Positions 46,482 through 57,064 of a DNA stretch of 64,000 nucleotides are shown here, piece after piece (within the stretch, counting starts at the first letter, position 1; each line of letters opens with the position of its first letter). Below the pieces are notes generated by a model, which was not told the DNA's origin, did no database searches, and was given only the letters and a program-made list of their open reading frames with translations. Where the stretch lies: NCBI RefSeq assembly GCF_014637405.1, contig NZ_BMEY01000001.1, forward strand, positions 186,001-250,000, given 5' to 3'. This DNA comes from Ornithinibacillus halotolerans (GTDB lineage: Bacteria; Bacillota; Bacilli; Bacillales; Amphibacillaceae). A program made the position numbers and the translations under genes.

Positions 46482-46697
46482 TTAAGATTCAATGATTGCT
46501 ATAATATCTCCTTCGTTTACAAAGTCACCTTCTTGAACTTTAATTTCTTTAACAACGCCGCTTTCTTCTGCTGCAATAGGTATTTCCATTTTCATCGATT
46601 CTAAGATAACAATATCTTGATCCTCTTCAACTGTATCGCCAACCGCTACAACTATTTTCCAAACATTACCTGCCATCATTGCTTTTACTTCGTTCAT
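46482..46697 (-). CDS. Biotin carboxyl carrier protein (YngHB-like)
   Basis: Protein of 71 residues, one biotinyl/lipoyl domain. The biotin attachment site is ESMKME with Lys near 37, flanked by Val-Gly-Asp turns (VAVGDTVEEDQDI, VQEGDFVNEGDII). Carries CO2 between the biotin carboxylase and the carboxyltransferase encoded on either side. In many bacteria this domain is fused to the carboxylase; here, as in B. subtilis YngHB, it is free. GGAGG before the ATG. Confidence 0.95.
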   Translation of the reverse strand: MNEVKAMMAGNVWKIVVAVGDTVEEDQDIVILESMKMEIPIAAEESGVVKEIKVQEGDFVNEGDIIAIIES

Positions 46698-46718
46698 CTT
46701 AACTTCCTCCTAGATAGA

Positions 46719-48071
46719 TTATTTCTTTTTTATTGGACTAAAATGCTCTTCAATAAATGTTGTCGTCGTATTCCCACTTAGAAATTGCTCATGGTTAATA
46801 ATTTCAAGAAGTAGTGGAATATTCGTTTTGATACCTTTTATGCTTGTATGTTCTAAAGTCTCTTTCAGTAATGAAATTGCATCTTCTCTTGTTTGCCCTG
46901 TCACAATTAGTTTACTAATCATCGGGTCATAGAACGGAGTAACTTGATAATTACTTTTCACTGCTGTTTCTAATCGAATATTTCTCCCTTTTGGAACATC
47001 AAATTCTTTAATATGACCTGGAGACGGGAAAAATGTTTTCGGATCTTCCGCATAAATTCGTGCTTCAATGGCATGCCCGTTATATGAAAGATCTTCTTGT
47101 TTCCAAGCTAATTCCTTTCCATTTGCAATATTAATTTGTTCTTTCACAATATCAATACCAGTAATTTCTTCTGTGACAGGATGTTCCACTTGAATTCTTG
47201 TATTCATTTCTAGAAAATAAAAATTTTCCTCTCTATCTACTAAAAATTCAACTGTGCCCGCATTCGTATATCCTATTGATTTAGCTGCATCTACTGCTGC
47301 CTGACCCATTTTTAATCTAGTTTCATCAGAAATATATGGAGATGGTGCTTCTTCCAACACCTTTTGATTTCTACGTTGAATCGAACATTCTCGTTCAAAT
47401 AGATGCACGACATTACCATGTCTATCAGCTAATAATTGAATTTCAACATGTCTTGCCTGTTCAATTTTTTTCTCTAAAAACATCGATCCATCGCCAAAAA
47501 ACATCTCTGCTCGCTTTGCATTACTTTGGAATGCTTTTTGTAATTCTTCATCATTATTTACTACTTGCATTCCAATTCCACCACCACCAGCAGAAGCTTT
47601 TAACATTATTGGATAACCGATATGTTTTGCAATCTCTACCGCTTCTTCAGCCGTAGGTATAGCATCTTCTGTACCTGGAACAATAGGGACATTTGCTGCT
47701 TTCATAGCTTTTCTTGCTTCTATTTTATTCCCCATCATATCCATCACATGGCTAGTTGGACCGATAAATCTAATTCCTATTTTTTCACATTCTTTTGCAA
47801 ACTTACCATTCTCACTGAAAAAACCATAGCCAGGGTGAATCGCATCCACATTGGATTCTGTAGCGGTCTCTATTATTTTATCTACATTCAAATAACTCTC
47901 TTTTACTTGTGGTGGACCGATTAGATAAGCTTCATCAGCCATTTCTACATATGGGGCATCTTTGTCCGCCTCGGAATAGATGGCAACTGTTTGAATACCC
48001 ATCTCCTTACAAGTTCGGATAATTCTCGCTGCTATTTCACCCCGATTTGCTATTAGTATTTTAGAAATCAT
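46719..48071 (-). CDS. Biotin carboxylase subunit (YngH-like)
   Basis: Protein of 450 residues, an ATP-grasp enzyme that carboxylates biotin using bicarbonate. Segments are ILIANRGEIAARIIRTCKEMG at the N-terminus, HPGYGFFSEN near 85, the glycine-rich ATP loop KASAGGGGIGM near 160, ECSIQRRNQKVLEEAPSP near 225, and FLEMNTRIQVEHPVTE near 283. Length fits a free AccC-type subunit without a biotin domain, which is the next gene. Given the operon it serves methylcrotonyl-CoA-type carboxylation rather than fatty acid synthesis (inference). Confidence 0.93.
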   Translation of the reverse strand: MISKILIANRGEIAARIIRTCKEMGIQTVAIYSEADKDAPYVEMADEAYLIGPPQVKESYLNVDKIIETATESNVDAIHPGYGFFSENGKFAKECEKIGIRFIGPTSHVMDMMGNKIEARKAMKAANVPIVPGTEDAIPTAEEAVEIAKHIGYPIMLKASAGGGGIGMQVVNNDEELQKAFQSNAKRAEMFFGDGSMFLEKKIEQARHVEIQLLADRHGNVVHLFERECSIQRRNQKVLEEAPSPYISDETRLKMGQAAVDAAKSIGYTNAGTVEFLVDREENFYFLEMNTRIQVEHPVTEEITGIDIVKEQINIANGKELAWKQEDLSYNGHAIEARIYAEDPKTFFPSPGHIKEFDVPKGRNIRLETAVKSNYQVTPFYDPMISKLIVTGQTREDAISLLKETLEHTSIKGIKTNIPLLLEIINHEQFLSGNTTTTFIEEHFSPIKKK

Positions 48072-48114
48072 ATTGCCACTCCTTTAGTTAGCATATTTCA
48101 AACTATTTTTCCAT

Positions 48115-49257
48115 CTAGCAACCTAGTTGTCTTGCAATAACTAATCGTTGGACCTCTGATGTACCTTCTCCAATCTCTAGTAGTTTTGCATCCCGTAAAT
48201 AGCGCTCAACTTCATATTCACGCATATATCCATACCCACCATGGATTTGAATTGCTTGATTAGCAGCACGAAATGCCGTCTCCGTTGCAAATAATTTGGC
48301 ATAAGCAGATTCTTTCGTAAATGGTTTATTCTGATCTTTTAACCATGCTGCTTTATATACCATATTTCGAGATAATTCTACTTCCATTGCCATATCTGCG
48401 AGTTTAAATTGAATCGCTTGGAAATTAGAGATGGACTTGCCGAACTGCTTTCTTTCTTTGGCATATTTCAATGCCTTATCTAAAGAGGCCTGAGCAATAC
48501 CTAACCCAAGTGCTGCAATAGAAATCCTACCACCATCTAATGTATATAGAAATTGACTAAAGCCTTTTTTCTCATCACCCAAAAGATTTTTTCTAGGTAC
48601 ACGAACATTGTCTAAGACAATTTCCGCTGTATCAGAACCACGGACACCCATTTTGTCATAATTACTTGTAATGGTTACTCCTTCTGCATTTGTCGGAACA
48701 ATAATGGCCGATATAATATTTCTACCTTTCTCGTTCTTTCCTGTTACCGCTGTGACAATCAACGTCTTGGCGTAACTAGCATTCGTAATAAAACATTTTT
48801 CACCATTAATAATATAATCATCACCATCAATAACAGCGGTTGTTTTTGTACCACCTGCATCAGACCCTGCATTTGGCTCTGTTAATCCAAATGAACCAAG
48901 TGCTTTACCTGATGCTAACGGTGTTAAAAATTCTTTCTTTTGCTCTTCTGTACCGAAGTAATAAATGGGGCTTGCTCCTAGAGAAACTGCTGCTGCATAG
49001 CTTAGTCCCGTACTTCCACATACTCGACCAATTTCCTCCACTGCTATTGCATAAGAAAGGGTATCCCCACCAGAACCACCATATTCTTCTGGAAAAGGAA
49101 TCCCTAAAAAACCAAGTTCACCCATTTGTTCAAATATGTCGACTGGAAATTTTGCCTCCGTATCAATCTCAATCGTTCGAGGCTTGATTACTTTCTCTGC
49201 AAAATCGCGAACCATTTTTCGAATCATTTCTTGCTCTTTTGTTAAATTAAAATCCAT
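48115..49257 (-). CDS. Acyl-CoA dehydrogenase (YngJ-like)
   Basis: Protein of 380 residues, FAD enzyme making 2-enoyl-CoA. It has FGLTEPNAGSDAGG near 128, CFITNASYA near 158, the mid-domain and the C-terminal helices with QIHGGYGYMREYEVERYLRDAKLLEIGEGTSEVQR. The Glu in IGEGTSE is the catalytic base of short/medium-chain enzymes; isovaleryl-CoA dehydrogenases usually carry it elsewhere and have Ala or Gly here. So isobutyryl-, butyryl- or 2-methylbutyryl-CoA are as likely as isovaleryl-CoA. First structural gene of the operon; AGGAGG before the ATG and a TetR-type operator just upstream. Confidence 0.92.
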   Translation of the reverse strand: MDFNLTKEQEMIRKMVRDFAEKVIKPRTIEIDTEAKFPVDIFEQMGELGFLGIPFPEEYGGSGGDTLSYAIAVEEIGRVCGSTGLSYAAAVSLGASPIYYFGTEEQKKEFLTPLASGKALGSFGLTEPNAGSDAGGTKTTAVIDGDDYIINGEKCFITNASYAKTLIVTAVTGKNEKGRNIISAIIVPTNAEGVTITSNYDKMGVRGSDTAEIVLDNVRVPRKNLLGDEKKGFSQFLYTLDGGRISIAALGLGIAQASLDKALKYAKERKQFGKSISNFQAIQFKLADMAMEVELSRNMVYKAAWLKDQNKPFTKESAYAKLFATETAFRAANQAIQIHGGYGYMREYEVERYLRDAKLLEIGEGTSEVQRLVIARQLGC

Positions 49258-49275
49258 TTGCTCTCCTCCTGTACA

Positions 49276-49293
49276 AGACCGACTGGTTGGTCG
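49276..49293. promoter_or_regulatory. TetR-type operator before the acyl-CoA operon
   Basis: ACCGAC-TGGTTG-GTCGGT is a perfect 6-bp inverted repeat with 6-bp spacer, placed between the TetR gene end and the acyl-CoA dehydrogenase start. Size and position fit the operator of the TetR regulator encoded next door. Confidence 0.65.
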
Positions 49294-49347
49294 GTAATCG
49301 TCTTAAAAATATAGCTTTCTATGAAGCTATTAAGGTTATAATAACGC

Positions 49348-49941
49348 TTACATTTTTTCGTTTAAAATAGAGCGCATAATTAGATCTACATAAATATCTC
49401 CAATTTCATCAATTGATTTTTCCCCTGTTGTCTTATACCATTTATAAGTCCAGTTAACCATCCCAAGAATCGCCATTCCGGTTATATCTTCTGATAAATC
49501 TTCTCGAAAATCACCGATCCGTTTTCCTTCAGAGAGTGTTTCAATAATAATGTTCTTAAATTGGTCTCGTTTCTTTTTGATAAGTTCTGCGTAATTCGCT
49601 TTTAAGTATATATTTTCTTGATAAAATACAGAAATATGAGGTTTATACAAATCAAAAACTTGGACAAAGCTTTTAATAATTGCACGTAATTTCAAAGTTG
49701 GAGAGTCATAGGTGTTTTTTGCTATGTATGCTTTTTCAAGCACATACGTAATAAACGTATCGTGGATTACAAAAAGTAGTTCATCTTTAGATGTAAAATG
49801 GTGGTAAAACCCGCCTTTTGATGTTCCAATATCTTGAACAATCTGATTTACTGTTACACCATGGTAGCCATGTTTTTCAAATAAATGCAAGGCAGAATGG
49901 ATAATTTTATCTCGTAATTTCGTCAGAAGCCCTCCTCTCAT
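49348..49941 (-). CDS. TetR family regulator of the acyl-CoA operon
   Basis: Protein of up to 197 residues. The TetR helix-turn-helix is at about 13-60 (FEKHGYHGVTVNQIVQDIGTSKGGFYHHFTSKDELL); the C-terminal part is a ligand-binding helical bundle. ATG 49941 has no ribosome binding site upstream, whereas AGGAGG lies inside the ORF five bases before CTG 49926, so a CTG start is possible. Likely represses the neighbouring operon and is released by an acyl-CoA, like other regulators of such operons (inference). Confidence 0.87.
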   Translation of the reverse strand: MRGGLLTKLRDKIIHSALHLFEKHGYHGVTVNQIVQDIGTSKGGFYHHFTSKDELLFVIHDTFITYVLEKAYIAKNTYDSPTLKLRAIIKSFVQVFDLYKPHISVFYQENIYLKANYAELIKKKRDQFKNIIIETLSEGKRIGDFREDLSEDITGMAILGMVNWTYKWYKTTGEKSIDEIGDIYVDLIMRSILNEKM

Positions 49942-49991
49942 TTATATCCAATATTAGCTTATCACAATTTTCTTTATTCATAAAGAAGATT

Positions 49992-50774
49992 CTAACTTTT
50001 TAGTAATTCAATTGTTCCATAATGAAATAGAGCTGTTTTTCTTTTAAGCTGGTTAAATCCAAATTTATCAAAACGATCACTTTTCCAGTGATCCTTTAAA
50101 ATAACTCGCTGACGGGCAACTCTTTTTGCCTCGGTAATAACTTTTTCAGTCATATCCGTCATTATTGCTTGTTCACGAATAATGTTAATTCCAGTTGATG
50201 TTTCTATTCCATTTTGAAACATCGGATCGAAATAAACGACATCATAAGCGTTCGTTTCTAAAGACAATAAGTACGTTAAGTAATCATTGTGAACAACGTG
50301 TATGGATTGCATCGCTTTGTTGAAGTATTTATTCTTACTTTTAAATGTCGTTAATCCTTCTTTTACTATAAAATAGATTAACTCATTACCTTCAATTCCA
50401 GTTACTTTTCCCGATGTACCAACCACAAAACTCGCAAGAATACTATCTGATGCTAAACCAAGTGTACAATCCAGAAGTGACATCCCTTCCTTTAATTTAG
50501 CAATCTCTATAAATGGATCACGTTCACCTCGTAAAATCCGCTTTGCCCGAATATAAGCTAGGTTAGGATGGAAGAACAACTCCTTGTCACTGGATAATGG
50601 GGAAATAACTAATTTCTCACTTCCTACAATAATTACATCCTGTTTGTACTCATTCTTTAACGTTTGTATTGAGACGCCTAGCCTTTCGATATAAGGAAGG
50701 TTATATCTTTTTGAAAGCTGTTTTGCTTTTGACACAATATTAATGGAAGGTTTCCCGCTAGTTGTAATAATCAT
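49992..50774 (-). CDS. RsmJ-like SAM methyltransferase (YpiP-like)
   Basis: Protein of 260 residues. The N-terminus (IITTSGKPSINIVSKAKQLSKRYNLPYIER) is a small domain seen in YpiP-type proteins. It is followed by LFFHPNLAYIRAKRILRGERDPF, the SAM loop LLDCTLGLASDSILASFV near 103 and the motif YDVVYFDPMF near 178. The layout is that of RsmJ, the 16S rRNA guanine-N2 methyltransferase, so an RNA target is plausible but not shown. AGGACG precedes the ATG. Confidence 0.83.
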   Translation of the reverse strand: MIITTSGKPSINIVSKAKQLSKRYNLPYIERLGVSIQTLKNEYKQDVIIVGSEKLVISPLSSDKELFFHPNLAYIRAKRILRGERDPFIEIAKLKEGMSLLDCTLGLASDSILASFVVGTSGKVTGIEGNELIYFIVKEGLTTFKSKNKYFNKAMQSIHVVHNDYLTYLLSLETNAYDVVYFDPMFQNGIETSTGINIIREQAIMTDMTEKVITEAKRVARQRVILKDHWKSDRFDKFGFNQLKRKTALFHYGTIELLKS

Positions 50775-50852
50775 AATATCGTCCTAACCTTTTTTTGATT
50801 TTTTATCGTACTTCACATTCTAAAAATTCCGCTTGAAAATATTTAAGAATAA

Positions 50853-51094
50853 AAGAGGCCGGGACAAAACTAAAACAAAGGTAATAAAAAACGAACAATC
50901 ACCACATTAGCCCCGGAAATATACGGAGACTCCTGTGGGAGGAAAGGCATCGGTGAGACCCCGCAAGAGCGTTAGCTCTGAGGAGGCTCACCAGCCGCCC
51001 ACGGAAAGCGCAGTATATTTCCGGGGCGGGTTTGATGCTCTAACTTTAATGTTCGGTTTTTCTTATGTTAGAAATAGTTTTGTCTCAGCCTCTT
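50853..51094. repeat. Nested inverted-repeat element, copy B
   Basis: Fills most of the 323-bp gap between the RsmJ-like gene and parC. Outer stem AAGAGGCCGGGACAAAACTA (50853-50872) / TAGTTTTGTCTCAGCCTCTT (51075-51094), 18 of 20 paired. Inner stem GCCCCGGAAATATAC (50910-50924) / GTATATTTCCGGGGC (51013-51027), perfect. Hairpin GAGC-GTTA-GCTC (50967-50978). Near-identical in its core to copy A at 36800-37037, with paired changes in both stems. It probably also ends parC transcription. Confidence 0.87.
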
Positions 51095-51097
51095 AAA

Positions 51098-53548
51098 TCA
51101 TTCTACTTGTTGATCAAATGGTTTTTCATACGTTACTTTCTTCCAAACTTCCACAACTTCCCCTTGATTATCTGTATCAATAATAAACGATCCGTTACTA
51201 CTTCGGTCACTATTTGGTAATTCTAATGGGAAGATTTCATGTGTTTCCCCTTTGGAAGTTGTAAACTTAATCGTATCTTTTTCATATGTTGCATAGAAGC
51301 CGACAATACGATGTGGTTTACTCTTGAGTTCCCGTAACATGAGCAAGCCTCGTTTTGCTCGGGAAGATTTTTCAAATTCTCTTAATTTCATTCGCTTACA
51401 AGCACCACGTTGTGTTACAACTACTAAAAATGGATCTGATAGGTCATCAAACACTTGACCACCAACAACAAATTCTCCGTCTTTTAATTGAATAGCTTTA
51501 ACACCACTTGCACGTTGACCAACTGCCGGTACTTCTGATTCATGATACCATAATCCATAACCTCTATTAGAAGCAATAAATATATCAGAATATCCATTTG
51601 TTTGGCAAACTTGAACTACCTCATCGTCTTTCTTTAAATTTAGAGCAATGAGTGGTTTAGAGTATCGCTGTGCCTCATATAATTTTAATTCACTACGTTT
51701 GACCATGCCATTTTTAGTGAAGAAAATTAAGTATTCATCCTCTTTAAATTCTCTAATAGGCACACAATGAACAATATATTCGTCTTTTTCAATTTGGACA
51801 ATATTAGAAACATGTTGACCAATATCTTTCCAACGAATATCTGGTAATTCATGAACAGGGATATATAAATACTTACCCTTGTTTGTAAATAAGAGCACCT
51901 TATCTGTTGTATTTGCCTCAATTAATCCAACTAAGTGGTCATCATCTTTTATGGCAAAATCTTCACTATTTGAAGCTGCATAAGATCTGAGGCTAGTACG
52001 TTTTACATAACCTTCTTTAGTTACTGAAACTAAGACATCTTCACTCGCAACAGTTACTTCAATATCAATTTTTAGTTCTTCAATTTCAGCTTCAATAATG
52101 GTTCTTCTACGCTCAGAGAATTGTTTTTTCATTTGTTTAAGATCATTTTTAATCGTTTGAAGTAATTTTTTCTCGCTTGCTAAAATTGACTCTAACTCTT
52201 CAATCTGAGCCTTTAATTCTTTAGCTTCTTGTTGCAGTAATGTTACATCAGTATTTGTCAATCTGTACAATTGTAACATGACAATTGCTTCTGCTTGTTT
52301 TTCAGTAAAACCATACTTTTCCATAATTTGCTTCTTCGCGTCCTGTTTATCTTTTGAGGCACGAATCGTTGCTACTAGCTCATCTAAAATAGAAATTGCC
52401 TTAATTAGCCCTTCTACAATGTGGGCACGAGCTTTCGCATGTTTCAGATCATATTTTGTTGATCTCGTTACGACATCTTTTTGGTGTTCAATATATGCAT
52501 CCAACATTTGAGTTAGTGATAACCATTTCGGTGTTCTATCTTGGATAGCAACCATATTGAAATGATACGTTACTTGTAAATCGGTGTTTTTATATAAATA
52601 ATTTAAGACACCTTCACCATTTCCATCTTTTTTCAACTCTATGACGATACGAAGTCCAGTTCGATCTGTTTCGTCTCTTACTTCAGAAATCCCTTCTACT
52701 TTACGATCTAAACGTAATTCATCAATTTTTTTAACGAGGTTAGCTTTGTTCACATCGTATGGAATTTCATCAATGACTATTTGTTCACGATTCCCTCGAA
52801 TCGATTCAATTTGTGCTCTTCCACGAAGAACAATTTTTCCTCTACCAGTTTCATAGGCTTTTTTAATACCTTCCACACCTTGGATAATTCCCCCGGTTGG
52901 GAAATCAGGTCCTTTAATAAACTTCATTAGTTCGTCTACAGTACTGTTAGGCTTATCAATACGTTCAATAACCCCATCAATAACTTCTCCCAAATTATGA
53001 GGGGGAATATCGGTAGCATACCCTGCCGATATTCCAGTTGAACCATTTACTAATAGATTAGGAAATTTAGCAGGTAAAACAACTGGCTCTTCATCTGTAT
53101 CATCAAAGTTTGGCATTAGATCAACGGTGTCTTTATTTATATCTCGCAGCAATTCAGAGGCAATACTAGATAATCTTGCTTCTGTATAACGCATCGCTGC
53201 GGCTGGATCTCCATCCATACTTCCGTTGTTTCCATGCATTTCAATCAGCACATTACGCATCTTCCAATCTTGACTAAGGCGAACCATTGCTTCATACACA
53301 GAGCTATCACCATGCGGGTGATAATTACCGATTACGGTACCTACTGTTTTAGCTGATTTGCGGAATTGCTTATCATGTGTATTCTTTTCTTTAAACATTG
53401 CATAAAGAATTCTGCGTTGAACAGGTTTTAATCCATCTCGTACATCCGGTAATGCACGGTCTTGAATTATATACTTACTATACCTTCCAAATCGATCACC
53501 GATTACTTCTTCTAAAGGAAGATCGAGAAATTTTTCTGACTGTGGCAA
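51098..53548 (-). CDS. parC: DNA topoisomerase IV subunit A
   Basis: Protein of 816 residues, start TTG 53548 with AAGGGGG upstream. The catalytic Tyr is in AAMRYTEARLS near 119. The quinolone region reads YHPHGDSSVYEAM, with Ser and Glu at the positions that mutate in resistant strains, so it looks sensitive. C-terminal beta-pinwheel repeats run from about 490. With ParE it decatenates daughter chromosomes; its place near dif follows B. subtilis. It lies 39 bp after parE. Confidence 0.96.
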   Translation of the reverse strand: MPQSEKFLDLPLEEVIGDRFGRYSKYIIQDRALPDVRDGLKPVQRRILYAMFKEKNTHDKQFRKSAKTVGTVIGNYHPHGDSSVYEAMVRLSQDWKMRNVLIEMHGNNGSMDGDPAAAMRYTEARLSSIASELLRDINKDTVDLMPNFDDTDEEPVVLPAKFPNLLVNGSTGISAGYATDIPPHNLGEVIDGVIERIDKPNSTVDELMKFIKGPDFPTGGIIQGVEGIKKAYETGRGKIVLRGRAQIESIRGNREQIVIDEIPYDVNKANLVKKIDELRLDRKVEGISEVRDETDRTGLRIVIELKKDGNGEGVLNYLYKNTDLQVTYHFNMVAIQDRTPKWLSLTQMLDAYIEHQKDVVTRSTKYDLKHAKARAHIVEGLIKAISILDELVATIRASKDKQDAKKQIMEKYGFTEKQAEAIVMLQLYRLTNTDVTLLQQEAKELKAQIEELESILASEKKLLQTIKNDLKQMKKQFSERRRTIIEAEIEELKIDIEVTVASEDVLVSVTKEGYVKRTSLRSYAASNSEDFAIKDDDHLVGLIEANTTDKVLLFTNKGKYLYIPVHELPDIRWKDIGQHVSNIVQIEKDEYIVHCVPIREFKEDEYLIFFTKNGMVKRSELKLYEAQRYSKPLIALNLKKDDEVVQVCQTNGYSDIFIASNRGYGLWYHESEVPAVGQRASGVKAIQLKDGEFVVGGQVFDDLSDPFLVVVTQRGACKRMKLREFEKSSRAKRGLLMLRELKSKPHRIVGFYATYEKDTIKFTTSKGETHEIFPLELPNSDRSSNGSFIIDTDNQGEVVEVWKKVTYEKPFDQQVE

Positions 53549-53587
53549 GTCATTTCCCCCTTATCTAACATTTAAACTAGCTAATAT

Positions 53588-55567
<1,980 letters not shown>

Positions 55568-55730
55568 CTATTTATTCTATATTATATCGTAGAACGTGTG
55601 TTTGATTTTGTAAAGGAAAACTCTTGTCATCAACACAATATCTTACTAAGTATACTACAATCTATTTTAAAAAGTATAGAAGTTATCGATTGGAATATAG
55701 TTAGATGTAAGTATTAAATTAAATAAAGAC

Positions 55731-55757
55731 TAAAAAAAGGATGACATATGCCATCCA
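55731..55757 (-). terminator. Terminator of the CoA-binding protein gene
   Basis: On the minus strand GGATG-GCATATGT-CATCC is followed by seven T, 9 bp after the stop. Confidence 0.75.
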
Positions 55758-55765
55758 TGTTATCA

Positions 55766-56179
55766 TTATTTTTTCACTAGTACAGCGTGGGCCACTTTAA
55801 TACATAAATCCATAATTACAGTGAAACCTCGCTCTGTTAGATAATCATAAGCATCTTCGTTAGTAATACCTTGTTGCGCCCAAAATACTTTACAATTAGT
55901 TTGGGCAGCTTCCTGAGCTAAACTAGGCAAATATTCTGGTCTTCTGAATACATTAATAATATCTATTGGTTCATTAATTTCTAATAGGGATGCATACGAT
56001 TTTTCACCTAACACTTCATCAACCGTTGGATTTACAGGAATTATCTTGTATCCTAAGTCTTGCATGATTTTAGATATTTGATAGGATGTTCTTTCAGGAT
56101 TATCCGAAAGACCTACTACAGCAATCGTTTTAGATGTTTCTAGTATCTCTCTAATCTGTTCGTTTGATGGGTTTTCCAT
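55766..56179 (-). CDS. yneT: CoA-binding protein YneT
   Basis: Protein of 137 residues, one Rossmann-like CoA-binding domain as in the alpha subunit of succinyl-CoA synthetase: TIAVVGLSDNPERTSYQISK near 18-37, GYKIIPVNP near 47, DIINVFRRPEYLP near 75 and VFWAQQGITNED near 98. Cytosolic; the enzymatic role is unknown. The same gene lies beside parE/plsY in B. subtilis (YneT), which supports the symbol. AAAGGA before the ATG. Confidence 0.9.
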   Translation of the reverse strand: MENPSNEQIREILETSKTIAVVGLSDNPERTSYQISKIMQDLGYKIIPVNPTVDEVLGEKSYASLLEINEPIDIINVFRRPEYLPSLAQEAAQTNCKVFWAQQGITNEDAYDYLTERGFTVIMDLCIKVAHAVLVKK

Positions 56180-56398
56180 TTTTCAACCATTCCTTTCAAA
56201 AAATATATCTTACATATAATTTATAGTTTAACATGTAAAAAGATAATTTATCAGTAAATGCATGTTATACTGAGTATCTCTTATATTTTACATTAAATTC
56301 GTTGATTCTAATAATACTAGTACCTTCTATTAATAGTTCATGATAAAATATAAACTAAAGAAGGATAACTTGAAAAATTTATGAAAGTAGGAAATGAC

Positions 56399-56980
56399 AT
56401 GGAATACGTATTATTTGCTATCATTGCATATTTATTAGGGTCTATTCCCTCAGCTCTAATTGTAGGAAAAGTTGGTTATAACATTGATATTCGAGAACAC
56501 GGTAGCGGTAACCTCGGCGGTACAAACACTTTCCGAGTTCTAGGGATAAAAGCAGGGATTATTGTAACGTTAGCAGATATTTTAAAAGGTACTGTAGCAA
56601 CGGTTATTCCCTTATTATTTGATGCGGATGTATATCGATTAGCAATTGGTATTTTCGCAGTAATCGGCCACACATACCCGGTTTTCGCACGTTTTAAAGG
56701 TGGAAAAGCAGTTGCAACTTCAGGCGGGATTATTTTAGGTGTAAACCCTATTCTGTTTGGTATCATGGTATTAACGTTTCTACTAACACTTAAAATCTCT
56801 AAGTATGTGTCCTTATCATCAATGATTACCGGTGTTGTTTCATTTATTGTTTCGATATTTATTGGTGATATTGGGTTAATGATTGTTATTGGAGTACTTA
56901 CTCTGTTTGTGATCTATCGTCATCTAGCGAATATTAAGAGAATCATTAATAAAACTGAGCCTAAAATTAAGTGGATGTAG
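56399..56980 (+). CDS. plsY: Glycerol-3-phosphate acyltransferase PlsY
   Basis: Protein of 193 residues from ATG 56399, which follows AGGA by 7 bp and starts right at the first membrane segment; an ATG at 56381 would add six residues. Five membrane segments. The three PlsY motifs are present: [11 protein letters not shown] near 10, [16 protein letters not shown] near 30 and [21 protein letters not shown] near 92. Transfers acyl groups from acyl-phosphate to glycerol-3-phosphate, the first step of phospholipid synthesis. Next to parE as in most Bacilli. Confidence 0.95.
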   Translation: MEYVLFAIIAYLLGSIPSALIVGKVGYNIDIREHGSGNLGGTNTFRVLGIKAGIIVTLADILKGTVATVIPLLFDADVYRLAIGIFAVIGHTYPVFARFKGGKAVATSGGIILGVNPILFGIMVLTFLLTLKISKYVSLSSMITGVVSFIVSIFIGDIGLMIVIGVLTLFVIYRHLANIKRIINKTEPKIKWM

Positions 56981-56993
56981 TAAAGCGATATAA

Positions 56994-57023
56994 TTGATAA
57001 CAGCCATCTAAATTGATTATACT
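56994..57023 (+). promoter_or_regulatory. Promoter of folE2
   Basis: TTGATA (56994-56999) and TATACT (57018-57023) with an 18-bp spacer, 41 bp before the folE2 start. No Zur-box palindrome is visible around it. Confidence 0.55.
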
Positions 57024-57064
57024 TTAGGAAGAGTAAAGTCTTGCATAACAGAAAGGAAATCACT

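Noticed and set aside
45883-46485. 200-codon forward ORF opposite the hydratase gene
   Set aside because: Shadow of the real reverse-strand gene; no ribosome binding site, and the hydratase frame carries all family motifs.
56981-57064. Zur box before folE2
   Set aside because: No TCGTAAT-N-ATTACGA-like dyad is present in the 84-bp leader.
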